64,000 nt of DNA from DATFQI01 sp963831105 (GTDB taxonomy: Bacteria; Actinomycetota; Thermoleophilia; Solirubrobacterales; Solirubrobacteraceae): positions 62,001-126,000 of the forward strand of contig CAWHOS010000004.1 in assembly GCA_963831105.1 (NCBI GenBank). Direction: 5' to 3'. Under the pieces are notes generated by a model that saw only the letters and a program-made list of their open reading frames with translations, had not been told where the DNA came from and made no database searches. A program made the position numbers and the translations under genes. Within the stretch, counting starts at the first letter, position 1. Every line of letters begins with the position of its first letter. This document shows positions 17,909-27,393 of this stretch, one piece after another.

Positions 17909-20197
17909 ATGAAGCGTAGGGGCAGATTCGCCATGGCCATGGCTGCTGTGGCGACGTCCGCGGCCGTCGCCGGAGGCGTGTACGCCGCCGGCGGCACGCC
18001 CGAGGAGCAGGCGCTCGCGCCGTCCAGGCCGGCCGCGAGCAAGAACGTCGAGAAGCGCGTCAACGCGCTTCTGAAGAAGATGACCACCGAGGAGAAGCTC
18101 CAGCAGGTGCAACTCCTCTCCGACGGGCAGATGAACGAGGAGGGCGGCGCCCGCGGCGACCGGGAGGCCAAGGCCGGCGTGGGCGGCGTGTTCAGCCTCG
18201 TCGACCCGGTGAAGATCAACCACTTCCAGAAGGTCGCGGTGGAGGAGTCGCGGCTCGGGATCCCGATCCTGTTCGCCTACGACACGATCCACGGCTTCCG
18301 GACGATCTTCCCGATCCCGCTGGCCACCGGCAGCTCGTTCGACCCGAACGTGGCCTCTGCGGACCACCGGTTCGGCGCGCGCGAGTCGGCCGCGGTCGGC
18401 CTCAAGCAGATTTACAGCCCGATGGTCGACGTCTCGCACGAGCCGCGCTGGGGCCGCATCTCCGAGGCCGCCGGCGAGGACCCCTACCTCAACTCCGTCA
18501 TGGCCGCGGCGCGCGTGAAGGCGGCGCAGGGCCGGAACTACGCGGACTCCGACAAGGTCGTCACCAGCGTCAAGCACTACGCCGCCTACGGGCAGCCGGA
18601 GGCGGGACGCGACTACAACACGACCGACATGTCCGAGCAGCGGCTGCGGAACCTCTACCTGCCGCCGTTCAAGGCCGCCGTCGACGCAGGCTCGGACACG
18701 GCGATGTGCTCGTTCAACGCCATCAACGGCGTCCCGGGCTGCGCCAACAAGCGGCTCGAGACCGACATCCTCAAGAAGGAATGGGGCTTCGACGGCTTCA
18801 TCGAGAGCGACTACACGGCCGTCGCCGAGCTGCTCCCCCACGGCACGGCCGCCTCGCCGGCCGACGCGGGCGCCCAGGCGCTCAACGCCGGCACGGACTC
18901 CGAGATGGTCTCCACGTTCATCCGCGACAACGGCAAGGCGCTGCTCGCGCAGCGCAAGATCTCGATGAGCCGGCTGGACGACGCGGTCCGCCGCATCCTG
19001 CGGATCAAGTTCCGCGCCGGCCTGTTCGAGAACCCGTACGTCGACCCGACGAAGGCCGAGGCCGCGCAGGAGCGGTCGGACGCCGTCGAGGGGGCCCGCA
19101 GGGCAGGCAGTCGCTCGATGGTCCTGCTCGAGAACGACGGCAAGGTGCTGCCGCTCGATCCGAGCAAGAAGACCGCGGTGATCGGGCCTCTGGCCGACAA
19201 CGCCAAGGACATGGTCGGCCCGTGGTGGGGCCGCGGAGACGACTCCAAGAAGGTGACCGTGCTCGAGGGCATCCGCGCCCAGAGCCCCGGCGCGACCTAC
19301 GCCGAGGGCTGCAAGGTCTCCGGGCTCGAGCCGCCGGACTACGACGAGTCGCAGGACTGCCCGAACACCTCCTTCGGCGACGCTGTCGCCGCCGCCGAGG
19401 CTGCGGACCAGGTCGTGCTCGCCGTCGGCGAGTCGCGGGCGCACAGCGGCGAGGCCGCCTCGCGCAGCGTGATCGACCTGCCGGGCAACCAAGAGGCGCT
19501 GATCAAGGCGATCAAGGACACCGGCAAGCCGTTCGTGGTCGTGCTGTTCAACGGCCGCCCGCTCACGCTCGACGGCGTCAAGGGCGTCGCGCCCGCGATC
19601 CTCGAGGCGTGGTTCCCGGGCGTGCAGGCCGGCAACTCGGTCGCCGACGTGGTGTTCGGCAAGGTCAACCCGGGCGGCAAGCTGCCCGTGTCGTTCCCGC
19701 GCCGGGTCGGCCAGGTGCCGATCTACTACAACCACGAGCCCACGGGCCGTCCGTGCGACGCGACCCAGAAGTACAACTCGCGCCACCGCGACATCAAGAG
19801 CTGCGACCCGGAGTACGTGTTCGGCTACGGCCTCAGCTACAGCCAGTTCGAGATCTCGAACCTGCGGCTCTCTCGCACGACGGTGTCCCGGAACGGGTCG
19901 CTCACCGCGTCCGTCGACGTGCGCAACGTCGCCGGGCCGAAGGGCGACGAGGTGGTGCAGCTGTACCTGCACGACCCCGTGGCGAGCATCTCCCAGCCGG
20001 TCCGCCGGCTGCGCGGGTTCGAGCGCGTGACGCTCGACCCGGGCCAGTCGAGGACCGTCACGTTCACGATCGACCGCAGCGACTTCGGCTTCTACGACAA
20101 CGCCGGAAGGTATGTCGTCGAGCCGGGCCGCATCGATCTGTTCGCGGGCAACAGCTCCAAGGCGACGCTGACGAAGGCGTTCAGCGTCAGCGGCTAG
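17909..20197 (+). CDS. GH3 beta-glucosidase, secreted (BglX-like)
   Basis: 762 residues. The ATG at 17909 follows an AAGGGGAGG ribosome site; it opens a basic signal peptide with a hydrophobic core (FAMAMAAVATSAAVAGG). The GH3 N-domain shows KMTTEEKLQQVQLLS, PILFAYDTIHGFRTIFPIPLA, SVKHYAAYG and the nucleophile loop GFDGFIESDYTAV; the alpha/beta C-domain follows (MVLLENDGKVLPLD, VIGPLADN), with a fibronectin III-like end (GDEVVQLYLHDPVAS). It releases terminal beta-linked glucose from exported or extracellular oligosaccharides. Confidence 0.93.
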   Translation: MKRRGRFAMAMAAVATSAAVAGGVYAAGGTPEEQALAPSRPAASKNVEKRVNALLKKMTTEEKLQQVQLLSDGQMNEEGGARGDREAKAGVGGVFSLVDPVKINHFQKVAVEESRLGIPILFAYDTIHGFRTIFPIPLATGSSFDPNVASADHRFGARESAAVGLKQIYSPMVDVSHEPRWGRISEAAGEDPYLNSVMAAARVKAAQGRNYADSDKVVTSVKHYAAYGQPEAGRDYNTTDMSEQRLRNLYLPPFKAAVDAGSDTAMCSFNAINGVPGCANKRLETDILKKEWGFDGFIESDYTAVAELLPHGTAASPADAGAQALNAGTDSEMVSTFIRDNGKALLAQRKISMSRLDDAVRRILRIKFRAGLFENPYVDPTKAEAAQERSDAVEGARRAGSRSMVLLENDGKVLPLDPSKKTAVIGPLADNAKDMVGPWWGRGDDSKKVTVLEGIRAQSPGATYAEGCKVSGLEPPDYDESQDCPNTSFGDAVAAAEAADQVVLAVGESRAHSGEAASRSVIDLPGNQEALIKAIKDTGKPFVVVLFNGRPLTLDGVKGVAPAILEAWFPGVQAGNSVADVVFGKVNPGGKLPVSFPRRVGQVPIYYNHEPTGRPCDATQKYNSRHRDIKSCDPEYVFGYGLSYSQFEISNLRLSRTTVSRNGSLTASVDVRNVAGPKGDEVVQLYLHDPVASISQPVRRLRGFERVTLDPGQSRTVTFTIDRSDFGFYDNAGRYVVEPGRIDLFAGNSSKATLTKAFSVSG

Positions 20198-20208
20198 CGC
20201 TGTACCTC

Positions 20209-20244
20209 CCGCCCACGGGCCGGCTCAGGCCGGCTCGTGGGCGG
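20209..20244. terminator. Bidirectional terminator hairpin
   Basis: A 16-bp stem (20209-20224 with 20229-20244, one G-T pair) closed by a TCAG loop, between the convergent GH3 gene and the membrane-protein gene whose stop it overlaps. Confidence 0.8.
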
Positions 20245-20623
20245 TGTACTCGCTGCGGCGCAGCAGCATCACGCCCAGCATCGCGGGGAACATGACGACG
20301 TGCTGGACGGCCATCGCGGCATGCGCGTCGCCGAGCACGCCGGCCTCCAGCAGCGCCAGCGCGCCGAAGGTGGGCACGTACATGGCGGCGGTCATCTCCA
20401 AGGCCGGGAGCCAGCCGTGGCCGCGGTGGCGCATCCAGGCGACCATCGGCACGGTCATGTAGGTGGCCATGCCGATCAGCAGCACGCCGGCGGCATCCGT
20501 GTCGACGCCGGCGAGCTCGAGCAGCATGTCGCCTGGGATGCCGAGGACGACCATCCCGAGCAGCATCGCGACGACCATCTCGAGGTAGTGGCGGATCAGG
20601 TATCCGGTGGGCGTGTGCAACAT
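20225..20623 (-). CDS. Met/His-rich four-helix membrane protein (possible metal handling)
   Basis: 132 residues with about four transmembrane helices. Helix 1 is rich in Met (HYLEMVVAMLLGMVVLG); later segments carry MATYMTVPMVAWMRHRGHG, MTAAMY and AVQHVVMFPAML. Met and His inside membrane helices are common in copper or silver carriers. The ATG at 20623 is chosen over upstream in-frame codons because a CsoR-like palindrome lies directly upstream. It follows the amidase gene by 22 nt. Some homologues are labelled FliP-like in databases, which I consider unsupported here. Confidence 0.65.
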   Translation of the reverse strand: MLHTPTGYLIRHYLEMVVAMLLGMVVLGIPGDMLLELAGVDTDAAGVLLIGMATYMTVPMVAWMRHRGHGWLPALEMTAAMYVPTFGALALLEAGVLGDAHAAMAVQHVVMFPAMLGVMLLRRSEYTAHEPA

Positions 20624-20639
20624 GCGCCCACCGTATGAG

Positions 20640-20656
20640 ATACCCCTACAGGGTAT
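20640..20656. promoter_or_regulatory. CsoR-type operator-like palindrome
   Basis: ATACCC-CTACA-GGGTAT, 6-bp perfect arms, 17 nt upstream of the membrane-protein ATG and overlapping the last codons of the amidase gene. It matches the known ATACCC...GGGTAT core of CsoR copper-sensor operators. No csoR gene is in the window. Confidence 0.6.
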
Positions 20657-22031
20657 CCGTACGGGCAACCGTAGTCTGGGGGTGTGCCTGCTCGTAAGCC
20701 CGGGCTGCGCGCAGCACCAGGGCGTCTGTATGGCGCGGGCCGACGATCTGCAGGCCGGCAGGGAGACCGTCTGGCGTGAACCCGCACGGGACCGTCGCCG
20801 CGGGCTGCTGGGTGAGGTTGAACGGGTACGTGAACGGGGTCCAGCCCGGCCAGCGCGGGTCGGCGCTGCCGTCCGGGACCTCACGGCCGGCCTCGAAGGC
20901 GACGATCGGCATGGCGGGCGTGAGCAGCAGGTCCCACGACTCGTGGAAGCGGCTCATCGCGATCGCGAGCTGGTCGCGCTCGCCACACGCGCGCAGGTAC
21001 TCGAGGCCCGAGTAAGCGCGCCCCTGCTCGGCGATCGCGGCCAGGCCGGCGTCGATGCCGTCCGTGCGCGGCAGGGCCTCGACCGCGCGGGCGGCGCCGG
21101 TGGACCACAGCACGTCGAAGGTCCCGCGCGGGTCGGAGAAGCCTGGGTCGACCTGCTCGACGTGAGCGCCGAGCTCGGTGAACGCGGACGCAGCCTGCGC
21201 GACGAGCGCTGCGACCTCGGGGTCGACGGCGGCGTATCCGAGCTCCGGGCTGAACGCGATCCGCAGGTTGGTCACGCCGTCGTCGAGCCCGGCTCCGAAT
21301 GAGGCCGCAGCGGGCGGGAGCTGCTGCCAGTCGCGTGCGTCGGGCTGGGCGATCACGTCGAGCAGCAACGCGAGGTCGGCGACCGTGCGCGCCATCGGGC
21401 CGACGTGCGACACCGGGCCGAAGGGGCTCGCGGGCCACGCGGGCACGCGGCCGAACGTCGGCTTGAGACCCGGCAGGCCGCAGAACGCGCACGGGATCCG
21501 GATCGAGCCGCCGCCGTCGGTGCCGAGTGCGAGCGGGACCATGCCGGCGGCGAGCGCCGCCGAGCTGCCGCCGCTGGAGCCGCCGGGGGTCCTGGTCGGG
21601 TCCCAGGGGTTGCGGGTGACGCCGGTGACAGCGCTGTCGGTGACGCCCTTCCAGCCGAGCTCCGGGGTGGTCGTCTTGCCGGGGATGACGGCGCCTGAGC
21701 GGCGTAGCGCGGCGACGACCGGGGCGTCGTCGTCCCATGGGCCGGCCGGGTCGATGGCGGTGGAGCCGCGAAGCGTGGGCCAGCCTCTTGTGACCAGGAG
21801 GTCCTTGACGGCGACGGGGACGCCGTCGAGGGGGCCGGCTGGTTCGTTGCTCGCGTAGCGGGCCGCGGACGCTCGGGCGTCTTTCAGCGCCGATTCCGGG
21901 TCGACGAGGCAGAAGGCGTTGAGGGCGCCGTCTCGCTCCTCGATCCGCTGGAGCGTCGCCTCGGTGGCCTCGACGGGTGAGAGGTCGCCGGCGCGGAATG
22001 CGGCGACGAGCTCGGTCGCGCTGTCGGGCAT
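20646..22031 (-). CDS. Amidase (amidase signature family)
   Basis: 461 residues, full length. The Ser-cisSer-Lys triad is visible: VAVKDLL (Lys near 80), the Gly/Ser-rich TPGGSSGGSSAALAAG (cis-Ser and nucleophile Ser) and GTDGGGSIRIPCAFCG. Hydrolyses amides to acid and ammonia; substrate unknown, and GatA is unlikely because no gatB/gatC is near. Only 5 nt after the sulfurtransferase gene, so probably co-transcribed. Its final codons contain the CsoR-like palindrome. Confidence 0.92.
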   Translation of the reverse strand: MPDSATELVAAFRAGDLSPVEATEATLQRIEERDGALNAFCLVDPESALKDARASAARYASNEPAGPLDGVPVAVKDLLVTRGWPTLRGSTAIDPAGPWDDDAPVVAALRRSGAVIPGKTTTPELGWKGVTDSAVTGVTRNPWDPTRTPGGSSGGSSAALAAGMVPLALGTDGGGSIRIPCAFCGLPGLKPTFGRVPAWPASPFGPVSHVGPMARTVADLALLLDVIAQPDARDWQQLPPAAASFGAGLDDGVTNLRIAFSPELGYAAVDPEVAALVAQAASAFTELGAHVEQVDPGFSDPRGTFDVLWSTGAARAVEALPRTDGIDAGLAAIAEQGRAYSGLEYLRACGERDQLAIAMSRFHESWDLLLTPAMPIVAFEAGREVPDGSADPRWPGWTPFTYPFNLTQQPAATVPCGFTPDGLPAGLQIVGPRHTDALVLRAARAYEQAHPQTTVARTDTL

Positions 22032-22036
22032 GGTGA

Positions 22037-22855
22037 TCAGTCGGGTCCCGTGGTGGCTGGGCGGGTGGGGTCGTTGCTCCACTGCGACCAGGAGCCGGCG
22101 TAGAGGCGGCCGGTACCCAGGCCGGCGTGCTCGAGGACGATCAGGTTGTGGCAGGCGGTCACTCCCGAGCCGCAGTAGGAGACGACGGGGCGGGTGCCGT
22201 CGACGCCGGCTTCGGAGAAGCGGCGTTGCAGCTCCTCGACCGGCAGCAGGCGACCGTCGGGGCCGAGGTGCTCGCGGGTGTCGAGGCTGCGGGCACCGGG
22301 GATGTGGCCCGGGCGGGGGTCGACCGGGTCGGGGCCTTCGCCGAGGTAGCGCTCGTGCTGGCGGGCGTCGATGACAGCGTTGGCCGGGTCGGCCGCGTCG
22401 TCGGCGGTGGCGAGCGCCTCGGGTGGCCAGGGACGTGGTGTGAAGGTCGTGGGCGGGCGGTGCGCGGGCTCGGTCTCCAGCTCCCCTTCCCAGGCTGCGA
22501 TGCCACCGTCGAGGAGCGCCGCCTCGTGGCCCGTGACGCGGAGCAGCCAGACCAGGCGCGCCGCGGTCACGCCGCCCTGGTCGTCGTAGGCCACGACTGT
22601 GTCGGTGTCGCCGATCCCCAACTCGCTCATGCCGCGTGCGAAGACCTCGGGGTCCGGCAACGGGTGGCGACCGGCCTCTGGCGACGCCGGCGCGGCGAGC
22701 CAGTCGTCCAGCTCGACGAACACCGCGCCGGGCAGGTGGCCGCGGTCGTACTCCGCTCGGCCGGGGCGCCCGTCGAGGTACCAGCGCACGTCGGCGAGCA
22801 CCACCTCTTCGTGGTGCGCTGCCGTCCACCGGGCGTTCACGATGGGCGCGATCAC
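22037..22855 (-). CDS. Two-domain sulfurtransferase (thiosulfate/3-mercaptopyruvate type)
   Basis: 272 residues, two rhodanese domains. Domain 1: LADVRWYLDG, AEYDRGHLPGAVFVELDDWLA, VVAYDDQGGVTAARLVWLL (inactive, no Cys). Domain 2: VIDARQHERYLG, PGHIPGARSLD and the active loop SYCGSGVTACHN with the persulfide Cys. CGSGVT is the loop type of 3-mercaptopyruvate sulfurtransferases. The GTG at 22855 is chosen to start just before the first domain; an open frame continues upstream but overlaps the divergent gene's leader. Confidence 0.9.
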   Translation of the reverse strand: MIAPIVNARWTAAHHEEVVLADVRWYLDGRPGRAEYDRGHLPGAVFVELDDWLAAPASPEAGRHPLPDPEVFARGMSELGIGDTDTVVAYDDQGGVTAARLVWLLRVTGHEAALLDGGIAAWEGELETEPAHRPPTTFTPRPWPPEALATADDAADPANAVIDARQHERYLGEGPDPVDPRPGHIPGARSLDTREHLGPDGRLLPVEELQRRFSEAGVDGTRPVVSYCGSGVTACHNLIVLEHAGLGTGRLYAGSWSQWSNDPTRPATTGPD

Positions 22856-22900
22856 GTGCGGGAGACTACGGGTGACCCTCCCCCCACCCGAGGAGCCCTC

Positions 22901-23722
22901 ATGTCCGACAGGCCCGACACGATCGTGCTCATACACGGTCTCTGGATGACGCCGCGCAGCTGGGAAGGATGGATCGAGCATTACCGCGGAAAGGGCTTCG
23001 AGGTGATCGCGCCCGCGTGGCCGGGGATGGAGGGCGAGGTCGAGGCGCTCAACGCCGACCCGTCACCGATCGCCGGCCTCGAGATCGACACGATCATCGA
23101 TCACTACGAGCAGATCATCCGCGCGTTGCCGAAGCCGCCGATCATCGTCGGCCACTCGTTCGGCGGCGCGTTCATGCAGGTGCTGCTCGACCGCGGGCTC
23201 GGCGCGGCCGGCATCGGCATCGCCTCGGCCACGGTCAAGGGCGTGCTCGACCTGCCGCTGTCGACCATCCGCGCCACCTCGCCCGTGCTGCGCAACCCGT
23301 TCGGCGACCACAAGGCGGTCCCGCTCAACGAGAAGCAGTTCCACTACGCGTTCGCCAACACGCTGCCGCAGGCGGAGTCGGACGAGCTGTTCCGCCGCTA
23401 CCACGTGCCGGCGGCGAGCTCGGTGCTGCGCGAGGGCGCGTTCGCGAACTTCCGCCGCAACCCGCCGACGAAGGTCCGCTTCGAGCGCCGCCGGGCCCCG
23501 CTGCTGTTCATCGCGTTCGGCGAGGACCACATCATCCCGCCGAAGGCCAGCCACCACAACATGGAGAAGTACGCGGACTCGGACACGATCGTCGCCTTCA
23601 CGGAGTACCCGGGCCGGCCCCACTTCCCGGGCGTCGCGGGCTGGGAGGAGATCGCGGACTTCGCGATCGCGTGGGCACTGGACCCCGTCGAGCTCGACAC
23701 GCGCGAGGGGGCGCGCGCCTAG
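22901..23722 (+). CDS. Alpha/beta hydrolase (lipase/esterase-like)
   Basis: 273 residues. IVLIHGLWMTPRSWEGW carries the oxyanion HG pair, IIVGHSFGGAF the nucleophile elbow, FIAFGEDHIIP the acid and RPHFPG the His. GAGGAG lies 6 nt before the ATG. Homologues are widespread uncharacterised actinobacterial hydrolases. It is divergent from the sulfurtransferase gene across a 45-bp gap. Confidence 0.88.
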   Translation: MSDRPDTIVLIHGLWMTPRSWEGWIEHYRGKGFEVIAPAWPGMEGEVEALNADPSPIAGLEIDTIIDHYEQIIRALPKPPIIVGHSFGGAFMQVLLDRGLGAAGIGIASATVKGVLDLPLSTIRATSPVLRNPFGDHKAVPLNEKQFHYAFANTLPQAESDELFRRYHVPAASSVLREGAFANFRRNPPTKVRFERRRAPLLFIAFGEDHIIPPKASHHNMEKYADSDTIVAFTEYPGRPHFPGVAGWEEIADFAIAWALDPVELDTREGARA

Positions 23723-23738
23723 CCGCACGGCGCCGCGA

Positions 23739-26570
23739 TCAGCGGCCGAGCGGGCGCAGCGCGAACGCGTACGACGCCGGGCGGGCCTCGAGGCGGTGCT
23801 GCGGGAGCACCGCCGGCCCGCAGGCGCCGCTTCCGAGCCCGTGCTGGGCGAGGTCGACGTTGAGCCAGACCCGGTCGCGCGCGACGAGGTCGGAGGCGTG
23901 GCGGGCGGCGTCGAGGTCCTCGCTCGTCCAGCGGCGGGCGGTCAGCTCGACGTGCGGGCGGCCCTCGACCCGCAGCCCGCGACCGTCCCCGCCGGTGAGC
24001 TCCGCCCAGCGCACCTGCGAGCGGTTGCCGTTCTCCTGCGGCATCACGTAGTCCGTCCGGAGGTCGTCGACGGCGAGCGCGAAGCGGCCGACGCGGACGG
24101 CCGCGCGCGAGTCGGCGTACGCCTCCCCCGGCCCGAGGCCGAACCACTCGAGCCGCCCGAGCGACGCGGGCAGGGCCATGCGGGTGCCGAGGCGCGGGAG
24201 CGGGAACGGCCACTCGCCCACGGGCTCGACCGCGACGTGGCACGCGAGGCCGTCGCCCTCGGCGGTCCAGGCGAGGCTCGCGAGCAGGCCGCGATCCGTG
24301 CCGGCCGCCGCGACCCGCACGCGCACGACGAGGCGATCGCCCTCCATCTCCACGCCGAGCACGCGCTCGACCATCCGGTGCAGCCCGGCCGCGCGCCACG
24401 CGTCCGCGAGCTGCTCCGGCCCGTGCGTCCCGACGTCGTTGTCGATCGGCGCGCGCCAGACGTCGAGCCGCGGCCCGTCGAGCTCGAGGTCGCCGAGCCG
24501 CACGAGCCGGCCCGTCGCCGCGTCGAACGCGCCCACGCCGAGCGCGAGCGTGGTCCCCCGAGGGTCGGTGGCGCCCGCGGTTGCCGTGCGCGGCGCGGCG
24601 TCGAGCGGCGCGGCGACGACCGGCGCGGCGTCGCGCGCTGCCGCGTGCGGCGCGGGCTTCGCAACCGGCAGCTGGCCGAACGCGACCTCGTGGCCCGCGG
24701 GCGCCCACGGCTCGTCCTCCGCGAGCACGGCGCGGACGGTCAGCCAGGTCTCACGGCCCGCCGGTGTGCCGGGCACCTCCGGCCAGGCGAACGGGACCGT
24801 CTCGCCGGGACCGACCGGACCGGGGTTCAGCGCGCCCTCCGCCGTGACCTCGCCCTCGACCTCGAGCGCCCACGCGAACCGCAGGTGCGCGAGGTCGCGG
24901 AAGGCGTGGAGGTTCGCGATGCCGCCGGCGCCGATCCGGACGGGCGCGAACACCGCCTTGAGCTCGAGCAGGCCCGGCGAGGGCGTGCGGTCCGGCAGCA
25001 CGAGCCCGTCGGCGACGAAGTTGCCGTCGTGGAGGGGCTCGCCGAAGTCTCCGCCGTACGCGAAGTCGCCGTTCTCGCGGCGGATCCCGTGGTCGATCCA
25101 CTCCCACACGAAGCCGCCGGCGCAGCGCGGGTGGCGCTCGAACAGCGCCTGGTACTCGACCAGCCCGCCGGGGCCGTTGCCCATCGCGTGCGCGTACTCG
25201 CAGGCGAGGAACGGCTTCGCCCGCCGCTCGGCGTCCAACGCCGCGTCGTCGAGCGCCGGCTCCTCGCGGCGCCCGAGCGCGTCGACCTCCCCGTGGGTCG
25301 GGTACATGCGGCTGTGCACGTCGCCGAGCGTCGCGGTGAGGTCGTGCTCGTAGTGCAGCGGCCGCGACGGGTCGCGCTCGCGCGCCCAGTCGGCCATCGC
25401 GACCAGGTTGCACCCGATCCCGCTCTCGTTGCCCAGCGACCACATGATCACGCTCGGGTGGTTCTTGTCGCGCTCGACGGTGCGCGCGATCCGGTCCAGG
25501 TAGGCCTCGCGCCAGCGCGGGTCGTCGCTCGGGTTCCCGCGCCACCCGACCTCCTGGAAGCCGTGCGTCTCGAGGTCGCACTCGGCGATCACGTACAGGC
25601 CGTACTCGTCGCAGAGCTCGAGGAAGCGCGGGTGCGGCGGGTAGTGGCTCGTTCGCACGGCGTTGACGTTGTGGGCCTTCATCAGCTCCACGTCGCGGCG
25701 CATCACCTCCTCGGCCACCGCGCGACCCCGCTCGGGGTCCCATTCGTGGCGGTTGACGCCGCGCAGCAGCACGCGCCGCCCGTTCACCCGCAGCTCGCCG
25801 TCCTCGACCGCGACGGTGCGGAAGCCGATCCGCAGCGGCACGGTCTCGCCCGCCGCGCGCAGCTCGCCGGCGTAGAGCCGCGGCAGCTCGGCGCTCCACG
25901 GCTCGACCGGGCCCGCGGCGACCGTCTCGCCGGCATCGCACTCGATCCCGAGCTCGGGCACCACCACGCGCGCCGGCACGTCGGCGTCGACGCGCAAGGT
26001 GCCGTCGGCGGCGGCGTGCACGAACAGGTCGCCGACGCAGCCCGGCGGCCGCGCGAGCAGCTCGACGCCGCGGAACAGCCCGGACAGCCACCACATGTCC
26101 TGGTCCTCCAGGTAGCTGCCGGCGGACCACTGGCGCACGCGCACCTCGAGCAGGTTCTCGGCGCGCAGCAGCGAGCCGACCGCGAACTCGTGCACGAGCC
26201 GGCTGCCGCACGCCTCGCCGAGCTCGACGCCGTTCAGCCACGCGCGCAGATGGGAGTCGGCGCCGCCGAAGCGCAGCACCGCCTCGCCCTCCGGCCATCC
26301 CACGGGCAGCGCGAACCGCAGCCGGTAGTCGCCCGTCGGGTTCTCGTCGGGCACGAACGGCGGGTCGACCGGGAACGGGTAGGCGACGTTCGTGTAGGCG
26401 GGCGCGCCGTGCCCGTGCAGCTGCCAGTGCGAGGGCACCGGAAGCTCGCCCCACGGGCCGCCGTCCAGCCGGAACTCCCACGTCCCGTCGAGCGAGAGCG
26501 CGGGCGCCGTGGTGCGCTGCCACGCGCGCGGCGGCAGCGCCCCGCGCCCGGGCGAGAACGCGTCCGCCAC
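23739..26570 (-). CDS. GH2 beta-galactosidase (LacZ type)
   Basis: 943 residues with all five LacZ domains. Jelly-roll domain: WQLHGHGAPAYTNVAYPFP; immunoglobulin-like then barrel: GVNRHEWDPERGRA, SLGNESGIG (acid/base Glu), FLACEYAHAMGNGPGG (nucleophile Glu), GGFVWEWIDHG; C-terminal Bgal small-chain domain: WRAPIDNDVG, WFGLGPGEAYADSR, DYVMPQENGNRSQVRW. No signal peptide, so intracellular lactose or beta-galactoside hydrolysis. The GTG start overlaps the TAG stop of the upstream gene. Confidence 0.93.
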   Translation of the reverse strand: MADAFSPGRGALPPRAWQRTTAPALSLDGTWEFRLDGGPWGELPVPSHWQLHGHGAPAYTNVAYPFPVDPPFVPDENPTGDYRLRFALPVGWPEGEAVLRFGGADSHLRAWLNGVELGEACGSRLVHEFAVGSLLRAENLLEVRVRQWSAGSYLEDQDMWWLSGLFRGVELLARPPGCVGDLFVHAAADGTLRVDADVPARVVVPELGIECDAGETVAAGPVEPWSAELPRLYAGELRAAGETVPLRIGFRTVAVEDGELRVNGRRVLLRGVNRHEWDPERGRAVAEEVMRRDVELMKAHNVNAVRTSHYPPHPRFLELCDEYGLYVIAECDLETHGFQEVGWRGNPSDDPRWREAYLDRIARTVERDKNHPSVIMWSLGNESGIGCNLVAMADWARERDPSRPLHYEHDLTATLGDVHSRMYPTHGEVDALGRREEPALDDAALDAERRAKPFLACEYAHAMGNGPGGLVEYQALFERHPRCAGGFVWEWIDHGIRRENGDFAYGGDFGEPLHDGNFVADGLVLPDRTPSPGLLELKAVFAPVRIGAGGIANLHAFRDLAHLRFAWALEVEGEVTAEGALNPGPVGPGETVPFAWPEVPGTPAGRETWLTVRAVLAEDEPWAPAGHEVAFGQLPVAKPAPHAAARDAAPVVAAPLDAAPRTATAGATDPRGTTLALGVGAFDAATGRLVRLGDLELDGPRLDVWRAPIDNDVGTHGPEQLADAWRAAGLHRMVERVLGVEMEGDRLVVRVRVAAAGTDRGLLASLAWTAEGDGLACHVAVEPVGEWPFPLPRLGTRMALPASLGRLEWFGLGPGEAYADSRAAVRVGRFALAVDDLRTDYVMPQENGNRSQVRWAELTGGDGRGLRVEGRPHVELTARRWTSEDLDAARHASDLVARDRVWLNVDLAQHGLGSGACGPAVLPQHRLEARPASYAFALRPLGR

Positions 26571-26914
26571 TAGTTGTCGTCCAGCGCCTGCAGCAGGTCG
26601 TGGGCGGCCAGCTCGATCTCCTTGTGGCGCCACTCGGCCGCGCGGTAGTGGCACGAGACGATCCCCATCCGGTGGATGCGCCGGAAGTCGCCGAACACGA
26701 ACGCGTAACGGGCCTTCGTGCCGTCCTTGGCGCCCTCGGTCAGCCCGAGGTGCCAGGCGGCGTAGTCCTCCCAGGAATGCGACTCGAGGTAGCTGTTCTC
26801 GTCCGCCGCGCGCGGCTGCGCCTCGCCCCAGTTGGAGTCGAGCACGTACTGGCGCTTGGCGATCAGCTCGAGCGCGTACTCGACGGCGCGGTCGTTGACC
26901 GTGTATTTCGCCAT
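26570..26914 (-). CDS. Conserved hypothetical protein upstream of lacZ
   Basis: 114 residues, cytoplasmic, no recognised domain. Notable conserved-looking features are WEDYAAWHLGLTEGAKDGTKARYAF and HRMGIVSCHYRAAEWRHKEIE. Similar short proteins occur widely in actinobacteria. The stop overlaps the lacZ start by one base, but coupling may be incidental rather than a functional link with lactose use. Confidence 0.7.
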   Translation of the reverse strand: MAKYTVNDRAVEYALELIAKRQYVLDSNWGEAQPRAADENSYLESHSWEDYAAWHLGLTEGAKDGTKARYAFVFGDFRRIHRMGIVSCHYRAAEWRHKEIELAAHDLLQALDDN

Positions 26915-26947
26915 CGGTGGATCCTGCCACGGCGGCGTGGGTAGGCC

Positions 26948-27391
26948 GTGCTCGTGTCCACGAATCGACGCTTCATCCCCGCTGAACCCGAGACCGTCTG
27001 GCGCGTGCTCGCCGACCCCGACAGCTACGCCTACTGGGTCGTCGGGTCCAAGCGGATCCGCAAGGCCGACGCGAACTGGCCCGCGCCGGGCTCACGCTTC
27101 CACCACACCGTCGGCGTCGGGCCGCTGACGGTCGACGACCACACGGAGAGCCTCGCCGCCGACCGGCCGCGGCGGCTCGTGCTTCGGGCCAACGCCCGCC
27201 CGCTCGGCGTCGCGAAGGTCGAGATCGAGCTCGAGCCCGAGCCCGGCGGGACCTGCGTGACGCTCACGGAGAACCCGACGGGCGTGCAGGCGCCGCTCGC
27301 CTACTTCCCGCCGCTGCAGCTGCTCACCTGGGTGCGCAACGCCGAGTCGCTGGCCCGGATCGAGGACCTCGCGCTGGCGACCGGGGCCTGA
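26948..27391 (+). CDS. SRPBCC (START/Bet v1-fold) protein
   Basis: 147 residues. The Bet v1-like pattern is clear: RRFIPAEPETVWRVLADPDSY, W near residue 30, GSRFHHTVGVGPL, then paired beta strands (RRLVLRANARPLG, VEIELEPEPGGTCVTLTE) and a final helix. Such domains bind hydrophobic ligands or act as cyclases. The next gene, an SDR, begins 3 nt after the stop, so they form an operon with the CrtI-like gene. Confidence 0.85.
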   Translation: MLVSTNRRFIPAEPETVWRVLADPDSYAYWVVGSKRIRKADANWPAPGSRFHHTVGVGPLTVDDHTESLAADRPRRLVLRANARPLGVAKVEIELEPEPGGTCVTLTENPTGVQAPLAYFPPLQLLTWVRNAESLARIEDLALATGA

Positions 27392-27393
27392 CC

